Source: DASYDU01 sp050248495 | Lineage (GTDB): Bacteria > Planctomycetota > Planctomycetia > Pirellulales > Lacipirellulaceae | Length of the DNA: 64,000 nt | Assembly: GCA_050248495.1 (NCBI GenBank) | Contig: JBFWSG010000011.1 | Coordinates: 67,436-131,435 of the forward strand | Reading direction: 5' to 3' | Shown: one piece after another, positions 1 through 7,735 of the stretch | Layout: the number at the start of each line of letters is the position of its first letter | Numbering within the stretch: position 1 is the first letter of the stretch | Notes under the pieces: generated by a model | Database searches by the model: none | What the model saw: the letters and a program-made list of their open reading frames with translations, nothing else | Told to the model about the DNA's origin: nothing | Position numbers and translations under genes: made by a program

Positions 1-19
1 GCAAATAATCATTAGTTGC
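1..19. promoter_or_regulatory. Fur-box-like palindrome upstream of fur
   Basis: GCAAATAATCATTAGTTGC is an imperfect palindrome around base 10; eight of nine base pairs match. Its core, ATAAT-N-ATTA, resembles the 7-1-7 Fur box (TGATAATNATTATCA). It lies about 127 bp before the Fur-family start, so it could autoregulate that gene or control a divergent gene outside the window. The call rests on pattern similarity only. Confidence 0.4.
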
Positions 20-145
20 ACTACTGAGCGGTTCGCCGATCGGTTCGGCGCGGAACGCCTGCCAACTCGCACTTGCAAATCACCTGCAATCGACGTATGG
101 TGACGGAAGAGCAGGGTCGGCTCACATCCGGCCAGAAGAAACTAC

Positions 146-586
146 ATGGCAAGCAAGAAGACCGCCCAACTCACCGCCATAGAAGCGAAGGCGATCCTCC
201 GCCATGCCAAGCTGCGCGCGACGGCGGCGCGTGTGGCAGTGATTCAGTGCCTCGCCCGCGAACGCTTTCCGCTGACGCACGCCGAGGCGACCGAGCGGCT
301 TAGCGAATTCGGCTTCGATCAGTCGACGATCTACCGCTGCCTCACAGAACTGGCGGACGCCGGGCTCTTGGCACGGCTCGACCTCGGCGACGGCGTGCGG
401 CGATTTGAATTGTTGCACAACGAGCGGACCGGTGTATCGGAGCATCCGCATTTCTTGTGCGTCGATTGCGGCAAGATCCAGTGCCTCGACGACTTCACGT
501 TTCGCCTCGCGCCCAAGCGCGGCGCCGGCAAGTTCGGCAGCGTGACCGAAGTGCTCGTGAAGGGGCACTGCGCGGCGTGTAGCTGA
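146..586 (+). CDS. Fur-family transcriptional regulator (Fur/Zur/PerR type)
   Basis: A 146-residue metal-responsive repressor of usual Fur length. Residues about 15-90 form the winged-helix DNA-binding domain, with a recognition helix around FDQSTIYRCLTELADAGL. The dimerisation half holds the metal-site segment HPHFLCVDCGK (H100, H102, C105, C108) and a second CxxC at C142/C145, the structural zinc site of the family. The start ATG at 146 follows a weak purine-rich stretch (GAAGAA). Sequence alone does not show whether it senses iron, zinc or peroxide. The Fur-box-like palindrome at 1-19 suggests autoregulation. Confidence 0.92.
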   Translation: MASKKTAQLTAIEAKAILRHAKLRATAARVAVIQCLARERFPLTHAEATERLSEFGFDQSTIYRCLTELADAGLLARLDLGDGVRRFELLHNERTGVSEHPHFLCVDCGKIQCLDDFTFRLAPKRGAGKFGSVTEVLVKGHCAACS

Positions 587-597
587 GCGAAAATTTC

Positions 598-685
598 GGG
601 TGGCACGCCTGATGGCATCGGCCGCGAGCACGGATTTGCGGCTCAGCTGCCATGCCCGTTGCCGGACGCCTCTGGCGTGCCACCC
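598..685. repeat. 12-bp perfect inverted repeat between convergent genes
   Basis: GGGTGGCACGCC (598-609) is repeated exactly as its reverse complement GGCGTGCCACCC (674-685) with a 64-base spacer. It fills the gap between the convergent fur and haem peroxidase genes, so it could be a bidirectional terminator or a dispersed REP-like element. There is no T-tract, so a simple intrinsic terminator is not clear. Confidence 0.5.
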
Positions 686-691
686 GGTTCG

Positions 692-2785
692 CTACCGCGG
701 GGCCGCGCCCCGTTTTGGCTTCTTCGTGGTGCCGGTGGATTGCATCATCACGGCGAGCGGATCGACGGTTTGCGGCGAGGCAAACGCGGTGTCGACGGCG
801 GCCAATTGCGGGCTCGTCGCGGCGACCGTGCCGTTGCGACGCAGCGTACGCAAGCCAAAGTCGACGCCGGCAATCGTCTGATCCCCGCGCGAGACAAGCG
901 CAGCGCGGACGGTTCGCGTCGTGGCGAGCAAATTGTTCGGCACGACGATCCGCACCTGGTAGTCGCCCGTCTCGTGGAACGTCGTGAAGCTGTAGCGGCC
1001 ACGGGCGTTGGTTACCACCGTGTCGACCACTTCGCCTTCGTCGTCGACGAGCTCAATCGTGATGCCCGCCATTCCCAGCTCAGTACGGTCCTGGCGGCCG
1101 TTGGCGTTGACGTCGACGAAAACCTGACCGCGAATTTCGGAGTCGAGGAAAAACACGTTTTCCTGCAAGTTGGTGATCGACGAATTGCGGCGGATGATAT
1201 CGGCGAGCGACGTGCTCTCGATCGCCTGCAATTGGCGTCCCGAGAAGATCTTCTGGTACCAGAAACGGTCGCCGTCGCGCAAGCGCTCGAACTGGTCCGC
1301 GACGACGGCGCTGATAGTCTCGCCCACGGATGCACCGGGCAGATGATCCTCCGCGAGGCCGCCCACCCACAGGTCGATGTTGTCGACCGTGCCGTAAAGC
1401 TCGGCGAGCGTCTTCTGCAACTCGGGATCGGAGGTGATCTCGGCGAAGTTCGTGACCCGCGGCAGTCCGTAGGCCTCGCGGACCGTGTTGTAATCGGCCA
1501 GGCCATGATCCCGGCCGCGCTGGATATTGAGCGACGCCAGATCGAAGCCACCCTGGCCCGGTTGGCCGAAGAGAAAATTTCGCAGGCTATCAACAATCTG
1601 GGTGTCGACTTCTTGGGCTGTGGTGGAAGCCAGGTACTTCATGATCGAATCGGCGCCCGTCTCGCGGAGCAGGTCCGGATTGTTGAACGCTTCGGCGAGC
1701 GCAACCTCGTCGCGCACGGCGCGGCCGTCGTTGCCGAAGAACTCGACGTCGTCATTGATCAAGCTGTGCATGCGGAACGACGCGGTGGAGAATTCATTGG
1801 CAACGCCCGGGTTCACGGTCGGATCGTAGCCGGTGTATGCGTCGACCGCCCCGCGGCCCAAGAGCGCGGGCAGAAACTCGCGGTAGGTGATCGACTGGAT
1901 TTCGGCGATCACAATCGCGCGGGCTCGCTGGTAGATGGCTTCATCGCTGAGCCGCGGATTCTGGCGGGCGATCTGAGTCGCCCACCAATTGTGCTCGCGG
2001 ACGAAGATCGCGTGCATCGAGGTGAGCTCGATGTTTTCATTGGCCCGGACGTCGCCAGCCTGAAAGTTGCCGGCCGCATCGGTTGGCGGCAAGTTGCCGG
2101 CGCTGGTGCGCAGTTTGCCGCCGACGAACGTCCGCAAGCTATCAGCCGTGGCCTGGTCGGTGCCATAGACCATCGAGCCGTCGATCCAGGCAGTGATCTG
2201 ATTGACTTGCTCGCGCGGATTGTCGACGCCAGTGCCCGTCGTCGCGTCGTACCGCGAGCGACTCAAACGAATGACTTCATCGCCGGCGCCGGTCGGATCG
2301 AAGTAGTCATCGCCCACCGGCACTTCGACATTGAACGCCTCGCGGTTGGTGGCTGGCGGCTCGGTGAGGTCCATGTCGTGGTCGATGAACTGTCCCCAGA
2401 CGTAGATGAACGCGGAGAGCTGCCGCGCGTTCGGCTCCGCTTCCGGATCCTGAGCCACGAGGGCATTGCTTATCTCCCGGGCGCTGGGTCGATCTTCGCC
2501 GGCCGGGGAGGAAATGTCGTCGGCATAATCCTCTTCCGCCGCGCGGAGCAGGATCTCGTTGGTGCTGCCCCATTCGGGATTGGCGAGGTTATTGCCGGTG
2601 CCGTCGTAAGAGCGCGGTGCGGCGGTAGTCGTCGGAATCAGGATGGTGCTCGTGGGCGGAGGGGAGGGCGCCCGCGCCGCGACGTCTGCCATCGTGAGCG
2701 CCGCCGTAGAATCCGCCGCCATCAGTTCTCTGGCCTCGAGTTGCTCGATCTTCAGACACGGTTGCTGCAAGTGTTGTCGTCTCAT
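692..2785 (-). CDS. Secreted animal-type haem peroxidase with C-terminal SdrD-B-like domain
   Basis: A 697-residue exported peroxidase of the animal haem peroxidase (peroxidasin/cyclooxygenase) superfamily, whose members oxidise halides or organic donors with H2O2. The N-terminus carries the planctomycete leader motif IEQLEARELMA. The distal-haem motif GQFIDHDMDLTEPP lies near residue 135, the proximal-type segment FSTASFRMHSLIND near 335, and the family signature LNIQRGRDHGLADYN near 415. Residues about 570-650 (GQVFVDVNANGRQDRTELG) form an SdrD-B/Cna-B-like immunoglobulin domain. It is transcribed toward fur. The substrate is not predictable; halide peroxidation is possible but inferred. 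Confidence 0.9.
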   Translation of the reverse strand: MRRQHLQQPCLKIEQLEARELMAADSTAALTMADVAARAPSPPPTSTILIPTTTAAPRSYDGTGNNLANPEWGSTNEILLRAAEEDYADDISSPAGEDRPSAREISNALVAQDPEAEPNARQLSAFIYVWGQFIDHDMDLTEPPATNREAFNVEVPVGDDYFDPTGAGDEVIRLSRSRYDATTGTGVDNPREQVNQITAWIDGSMVYGTDQATADSLRTFVGGKLRTSAGNLPPTDAAGNFQAGDVRANENIELTSMHAIFVREHNWWATQIARQNPRLSDEAIYQRARAIVIAEIQSITYREFLPALLGRGAVDAYTGYDPTVNPGVANEFSTASFRMHSLINDDVEFFGNDGRAVRDEVALAEAFNNPDLLRETGADSIMKYLASTTAQEVDTQIVDSLRNFLFGQPGQGGFDLASLNIQRGRDHGLADYNTVREAYGLPRVTNFAEITSDPELQKTLAELYGTVDNIDLWVGGLAEDHLPGASVGETISAVVADQFERLRDGDRFWYQKIFSGRQLQAIESTSLADIIRRNSSITNLQENVFFLDSEIRGQVFVDVNANGRQDRTELGMAGITIELVDDEGEVVDTVVTNARGRYSFTTFHETGDYQVRIVVPNNLLATTRTVRAALVSRGDQTIAGVDFGLRTLRRNGTVAATSPQLAAVDTAFASPQTVDPLAVMMQSTGTTKKPKRGAAPR

Positions 2786-3008
2786 CGTCGTCTCTCAGGT
2801 GGGTGGGACAAGGTGTCACGGCCCGAGCGCAACGACGTGACGATGCGCCCGGCGATGATCGGTAGACTTCGCGCAGGACAGAACGGTTTATTCCCACATT
2901 CCGCTGCGCGAGTTACCGGCATTACGCGAATGCTGAAAGAATCGACACGCAGGAAAGAGGAGTCGCGCAGCGTGCCTGTATCGAGAGATCGATTTGCGAC
3001 CAGGTGCG

Positions 3009-4505
3009 TCACGCGCGTCGCGGTGCAGGACGATTGCGGAGCTGAAACGCGCAGGCGGCGGCAACGCAGGCGAGCACGACGCCCGAGGGCTCGGGGACGC
3101 TGCCGGCGACGGCAATGCCGCCGCTGCCGGCGCCACTGGTGCCGAAGTGGGTCTTCCACAAATCATAGTCCGAGGCGTTGACGACGCCGTCGCCGTTGCC
3201 GTCGGCCGCCAGATTCGAGCCGGTCCGCCCGAGCATATTCCGCCAGACGGTGAAATCGGCGGCGTCGACCGTGCCGTCGAGGTTATAGTCGCCGGGGAGC
3301 ACCGTCACGAGGGACGCGGCGGAAAGCAGGAGCTGATAGAGCTGCACGTTTTCACTCGCGCCGGTGATGCGGGCATAGTATTTTCCGGCGGTGGCAAGTG
3401 CGATATCCGTCAGCGACTCCACGCTCCCGGCGCTGGTGAGATTCGCGGTCCCCAGCAGCGTAGTGCCGTTCGACGCAAACACCGACAGTGTCAAATCGTT
3501 GCGGGAATTCGCGTCGAACGAAGACTGCACGCCCCCCTCGACGCCCTGGTTGAAGACGCCGCCGAGCGGCGTGAGCGTCGCATCGAGCGAGGCGGGAGCC
3601 GCGATGGTGAACGAGAAGAAGTCGGCGTCGTTGGCATTGGCGATGCTCACGAAATCGGTCTCCGTGGCACCGACGAATTGGTTGCCAACCGCGTCGGAAC
3701 CGACGTCGAGCGAGCCGCCGATCGCCAGCGCACCGAGGCTCGTGGCCCGCGCGGCCGTGCCGTTGCCGAGCCCGTTGTTGGTCTTCTCGAACGCGTCGCC
3801 GTACTGGCCCTGCAATCCGCGGATGTCATCGAGCTGCGGCCCGTCGAAGCTGAGATTGATGATCGGCTCCATCAGCAGATTTTCGGTCGACGACTCGATG
3901 TGCAGGAGCCCGAAGGCATGGCCGAGCTCGTGCATCACCGTGTTGCGGAGCTGCCGATAGGCGTTCGACGAGTTGGAATAGAAGTTGGTCTCGCCGGTGT
4001 CGATCACCATGTCGCCGCTGTTGGGTAGCCAGGTGTAGGCCAGCGTGTTGCTAGGCCCGTCGACAAACGCGCCGCCGATTCGCACGTCGCCGCGGGTACC
4101 GAGCGCGCCGCTGGTGGTCTGCAGCGAGGTGCCGTCATCGTGCGACTCGTAGACAAACGTGATGCCGCCCAGCTGCGTCCAGCGATCGACCGACTGCTGA
4201 AAGTAAGTGAACCACGGTCGCGTCGTCAGATTGCTGCCGCCGGATGTGACGCCGAACAACCCGTCCAGATACGAAACGAGATTGCTGGCTCCTTCGCCGG
4301 GGATATTGGTTCCATCCGGTGCGATGCTCCAGGTGAGCGTGACCGGCGTGCCGGTACCGCCGGTGGCGCCGGACGCGGTGATTGACCAGCGGTCGTCCGG
4401 CACGTAGGCAGCCGCGGGCAGCGACTGAAACATCGCCAGTGCCAGGGCAAAGATGGCTGCCGTGCGTCGTCCGAGCTTCGTCAGCAAGTTAATTTGCTTG
4501 TCCAT
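3009..4505 (-). CDS. Secreted zinc metalloprotease (matrixin-like) with dockerin repeats and PEP-CTERM signal
   Basis: A protein of about 498 residues with a signal peptide (ALALAMFQSLPAAA). The metzincin motif HELGHAFGLLH near residue 190 fits HExxHxxGxxH and provides the three zinc-binding His and catalytic Glu. A central pre-peptidase-like region follows, then a dockerin-type calcium-binding pair (GDYNLDGTVDAADFTVWRN and DGNGDGVVNASDYDLWK). The tail is PEP-CTERM-like: VPEPSG, a hydrophobic stretch, then RNRPAPRRA. The ATG at 4505 is preferred over the one at 4526 because a purine-rich AGAGGA precedes it; both are possible. Likely role: extracellular proteolysis at the cell surface. Confidence 0.85.
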   Translation of the reverse strand: MDKQINLLTKLGRRTAAIFALALAMFQSLPAAAYVPDDRWSITASGATGGTGTPVTLTWSIAPDGTNIPGEGASNLVSYLDGLFGVTSGGSNLTTRPWFTYFQQSVDRWTQLGGITFVYESHDDGTSLQTTSGALGTRGDVRIGGAFVDGPSNTLAYTWLPNSGDMVIDTGETNFYSNSSNAYRQLRNTVMHELGHAFGLLHIESSTENLLMEPIINLSFDGPQLDDIRGLQGQYGDAFEKTNNGLGNGTAARATSLGALAIGGSLDVGSDAVGNQFVGATETDFVSIANANDADFFSFTIAAPASLDATLTPLGGVFNQGVEGGVQSSFDANSRNDLTLSVFASNGTTLLGTANLTSAGSVESLTDIALATAGKYYARITGASENVQLYQLLLSAASLVTVLPGDYNLDGTVDAADFTVWRNMLGRTGSNLAADGNGDGVVNASDYDLWKTHFGTSGAGSGGIAVAGSVPEPSGVVLACVAAACAFQLRNRPAPRRA

Positions 4506-4690
4506 GGTTCCCAGCCATCCTCTCATTGTCGCGCAGCATCGGCGCGACGGCCAACCCCGTTCATTGTAATTTCACACGGTCGTACAAGACGCGGCGCGGT
4601 GGGCCTTGCCCGCAGGGTCCGCGGTGGGCTTCGGACCAGCGGTGATCCATCGCGGCCCACCGGCGGCGTCTCGCGCGGAAACGGTCGCGG

Positions 4691-5533
4691 TTAGATCCGC
4701 CGATGTGGAACCCCGCGGGCAGGCCGGCGACAGGCCAGCAATGCCAGCGAAAGTATGCTCAGCAAAATCGTCGCAGGCTCCGGTGTGGGCGCCGCGTCGA
4801 GCGCACCCGACATGCCGCACATCGACGCTTCGTCCTCCAGCGCGGCGAGCGGAGACAGGCTTCGTAGGGGCGACGCCGCCAACAGCGCCGCGGCCGACTC
4901 GTCGGTCGACCCGCCCGTCGTACCGCCGCCGGCGGTGACAATCTCGTCCAGATAGGTGGACAGGTCGGTGCTGAACGTCTGGTAGGTCGACAGACTGTCG
5001 GAGAGCGTGGTTTGTTTTTCGGTGAGGAAGTCGATCTTCGTCGTCAGGTGATCCTGAGCATTTGTCAAGCGATCGAGAATCCGCTGCAGCCGTTCCTCCG
5101 ATAGATCGTCGCGGGCTTCGTAATCGGCGATCAAATCGTCGTAATACGCGAGGTCGTCGTTAGCGATCGAAATATAGTCGCCCAACCGATCGATCGAGCG
5201 CTCGACGCCGCTGAGGAACAAGCCGTAGCGGTCGACAAGCCGCTCCATGCCATCGACGACGTCGCTGTAGTCGTCCGAGCTGTAGAAGTCCTCGATGTCG
5301 GCAAGCCCCGTGTCGTAGTCGGACTGGAGGGCGTCGAACTTATTTTCAAATCGAGTCTGCAGGTGCTCGGCATCGAAGCCGAAGCCGGCAAAATCCTGGA
5401 AACCGCCGTCGTGTCCGAAGCCGCCGTGATGGTCGCCCAAACCCGGACCTCCCCAGCCGAAGCCAAGGTGACCCGCTTGCGCGGTTTGGGCGACCAATGC
5501 GATCACGGCAAAAGTTATAGTGACATGTTTCAT
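4691..5533 (-). CDS. Secreted coiled-coil protein with PEP-CTERM signal, unknown function
   Basis: A 280-residue protein with a cleavable signal (MKHVTITFAVIALVAQTAQA), a Gly/His/Asp-rich patch (GPGLGDHHGGFGHDGGF) that could bind metal, and a long charged helical middle (residues about 65-190) with coiled-coil character. It ends in TPEPATILLSILSLALLACRR, a PEP-CTERM-like sorting tail with an Arg-rich end. I do not recognise the family. The His/Gly patch is the only functional hint. Confidence 0.75.
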   Translation of the reverse strand: MKHVTITFAVIALVAQTAQAGHLGFGWGGPGLGDHHGGFGHDGGFQDFAGFGFDAEHLQTRFENKFDALQSDYDTGLADIEDFYSSDDYSDVVDGMERLVDRYGLFLSGVERSIDRLGDYISIANDDLAYYDDLIADYEARDDLSEERLQRILDRLTNAQDHLTTKIDFLTEKQTTLSDSLSTYQTFSTDLSTYLDEIVTAGGGTTGGSTDESAAALLAASPLRSLSPLAALEDEASMCGMSGALDAAPTPEPATILLSILSLALLACRRPARGVPHRRI

Positions 5534-5594
5534 CGGTTCTGTTCCTTTGTGTCAATTCTTCTGCTGGTGGTAGTTTCGATAGCCGCCGGCGAGG

Positions 5595-6671
5595 TTAGCG
5601 GCGGAAGCCTCGATAAAAGAAGCCGAGGCTGCGACCGTTGAGGGTGAGGGTTTCCAAGGCCCGGCCCAAGCCTTCGTGATGCAGGCCGCAGCCGCCGTGT
5701 TCCTGCTGCTCGCCGAGACCGACAATCGTCTCGCCGCCGATGACCGCCGTATCGGCGATGTCGACGGCGTCGTCCGGGTTGAAACTCACCACGCGGAAAT
5801 TGCCCTGGACGGTGCCGTCGTGCGTAACGGTGTTCTCGCCGTCGCCGAGTCGCGCGGAGAAGATTTCGTCGATCACGGCCGAAGCGGCGATCGATACCAC
5901 ATCGTTCCCGTCGCCGCCGTCGTAGCCGACGCTGCCATCGACCTGGCCGGCCACGGTCAGCGAATTGTCGCCGTCGCCTAAAGCGATCTTTGCGCTGCGG
6001 CCGATGCTGGCGGTTTCGGCGACGGTCACCGTATCGGCCCCGTCGCGGGCCGATACGAGCAGGTATCCTTCGACCGCACCGGCGAGAGTCAGCGAGTTGT
6101 CGCCATCGCCGAGCTTGGCGGTCACGCCGCCGCTGACCGACGCGGTGTCGCTGATGGCGATGAGGTCGACGCCGTCGCCGCCGTGGATCGCGAGATTGCC
6201 CACGGCCGAGCTCACCGCCAGATCGTTGTCGCCATCGCCGAGCGTGGCCGTGACGCGCGACTCGATCGTGGCGTCTATCGACACGCTGTCGATGCCGTCG
6301 CCGCCGCGGTAGACCAGGCCAGACGCCGTGCCGTTGAGAATTTGGAACGAATTGTCGCCGTCGCCGAGCTGGGCGTACACGCGGTCGACCGTCTGGCCGC
6401 CGAGATCGACCGTCACCGTGTCGCTCGTGCCGTCGACGGTTTCTTCGAGTTGGATGTGGATGTCGTCGGTCACGCCGGTGAGCGTGGTTTCGTCCGCGAT
6501 CAAGACGCCGTTGTCGGTGACACGAAAGGCGCCTTCACTGACCGCGACAATTTCGACCGCCCCGTCGGCGTCGCCCGACACCACCAAATCGCCATCGGTG
6601 ACGGCCGCGGAAACGGACAAGCAGAGGCGGTTCTCCAAGGATTCGAATCGACGGAAAGTGCGGGTTGACAT
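5595..6671 (-). CDS. Secreted LGDGDN-repeat protein (RTX-like beta-roll candidate)
   Basis: About 358 residues. The ATG at 6671 gives MSTRTFRRFESLENRLCLSV, which contains the planctomycete LExR leader; TTGGAG lies 12 bases upstream. From about residue 90 to 330 the protein is built of five tandem units of 42-44 residues. Each begins (A/T)xLGDGDN and contains GGDGxD-type segments, which resemble calcium-binding RTX nonapeptide motifs. A sixth, decayed unit (GLGEQQEHGG) ends the array. Probably an extracellular beta-solenoid surface protein; function unknown. Confidence 0.75.
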   Translation of the reverse strand: MSTRTFRRFESLENRLCLSVSAAVTDGDLVVSGDADGAVEIVAVSEGAFRVTDNGVLIADETTLTGVTDDIHIQLEETVDGTSDTVTVDLGGQTVDRVYAQLGDGDNSFQILNGTASGLVYRGGDGIDSVSIDATIESRVTATLGDGDNDLAVSSAVGNLAIHGGDGVDLIAISDTASVSGGVTAKLGDGDNSLTLAGAVEGYLLVSARDGADTVTVAETASIGRSAKIALGDGDNSLTVAGQVDGSVGYDGGDGNDVVSIAASAVIDEIFSARLGDGENTVTHDGTVQGNFRVVSFNPDDAVDIADTAVIGGETIVGLGEQQEHGGCGLHHEGLGRALETLTLNGRSLGFFYRGFRR

Positions 6672-7084
6672 GGTGGTAAGCTCCAAGCGGTTCTCTGTTC
6701 CGGCCCCGGCACGGAGTTTCACGCGGCCGACGCGACTTGAAGTACGGGTTTCGATGCCTCAAAAAGCGACGCCTGTCCGCTCCGTTGCTATGATGGAGGG
6801 ACCGGTTCGCCGGGGGCCGCGCCACGCGAGTAACGGCCATTTTTCACGTGGAAAATCGCGTGGCGGGGAATTGAGCGGGCAGAAACCACCGCTACTTTGT
6901 CAAACTGGCGGGGTTGAAATGCGTAGTTGAGAATTGGGGTCCGGCCGCCGTCGGATCGCCTGACCTGCCCCGCCGCCAAAGAAATTCGTGGCGCATCGAT
7001 TCGGAAATCGGTCCTTGAGCTTGGAGTCGCCGGCCGTGTCCGCCCGCTCTTCCGACTTCCTTCTAAACCGCTGAGTTTTGACCC
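6672..7084. other. Divergent intergenic region with nested inverted repeats
   Basis: This 413-base gap separates the divergent repeat protein and ECF sigma genes, so it should hold both promoters; I see no convincing -35/-10 pair. CGCCACGCGA (6820-6829) and TCGCGTGGCG (6856-6865) form a perfect 10-bp inverted repeat. Its loop contains a near-palindrome around CACGTG (TTTTCACGTGGAAAA). This could be an operator or a leader hairpin. Confidence 0.4.
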
Positions 7085-7735
7085 ATGTCGATCGTCGAAG
7101 CCGCCAAAGAGCCGTCGAGTTTTTCCGAGCGCATCGATGACGCGCGGCAGGGCGATACGAGCAGCATCGGCGCGCTCTTGCAGCAGTATCGCAATTACTT
7201 GATGGTGCTGGCGTCGACGCAGCTCGAGACGCGGCTGCAGCCGCGGGTCAGCCCCTCCGACGTGGTACAGGAGACCATGCTGCGGGCACATAAGAACTTC
7301 GGCCAGTTCCGCGGATCGAGCGAGGCGGAGCTATTGGCCTGGCTGCGGCAGATCCTGGTGAATAACCTGGCCAAATTCGTCGAACAACATATGCTCGCAG
7401 CGCGGCGCGACGTGCGGCGCGAGGTCTCGATCGAAAGGTTGGGAAAGGCGCTGGAGCAATCGACCGTGCAGCTCGCCGCGTTGCTGCCGGCCGAAATTAA
7501 TTCACCCAGCATGGCGGTGCAGCAACGCGAGGAAGCGGTACAGCTCGCCGATCGCCTGGCGCAGCTGCCGGCCGATTACCGCGAAGTACTCATGCTGCGA
7601 AACCTGCAGAGCATGCCCTTTGAACAAGTGGCGGAGCGGATGGGCCGCTCGGTCGGGGCGACGCGGATGCTCTGGCTGCGGGCGATCGAACGGCTCCGCG
7701 CGGTATATGGAAGCGAGGCCGCAAGTGAAGCGTGA
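7085..7735 (+). CDS. ECF-type RNA polymerase sigma factor
   Basis: A 216-residue sigma-70-family factor with region 2 at about residues 25-110 (VSPSDVVQETMLRAHKNFGQF) and region 4 at about 155-210, with the helix-turn-helix MPFEQVAERMGRSVGATRML. It belongs to the planctomycete group of ECF factors encoded directly before a Ser/Thr kinase. Here the kinase start overlaps the sigma 3' end, so the pair is almost certainly translationally coupled. In such pairs the kinase is thought to act as the sensor in place of a classical anti-sigma factor; that part is inference for this locus. Confidence 0.9.
   Translation: MSIVEAAKEPSSFSERIDDARQGDTSSIGALLQQYRNYLMVLASTQLETRLQPRVSPSDVVQETMLRAHKNFGQFRGSSEAELLAWLRQILVNNLAKFVEQHMLAARRDVRREVSIERLGKALEQSTVQLAALLPAEINSPSMAVQQREEAVQLADRLAQLPADYREVLMLRNLQSMPFEQVAERMGRSVGATRMLWLRAIERLRAVYGSEAASEA

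Noticed and set aside
601..617. TGGCACG sequence as a sigma-54 promoter near 601
   Set aside because: The GG-to-GC spacing is one base off and the site lies between convergent genes.
659..3181. Long plus-strand open frame opposite the haem peroxidase gene
   Set aside because: It is antisense to a protein with clear peroxidase motifs, has Arg/Ala-rich composition from high GC and no recognisable domain.
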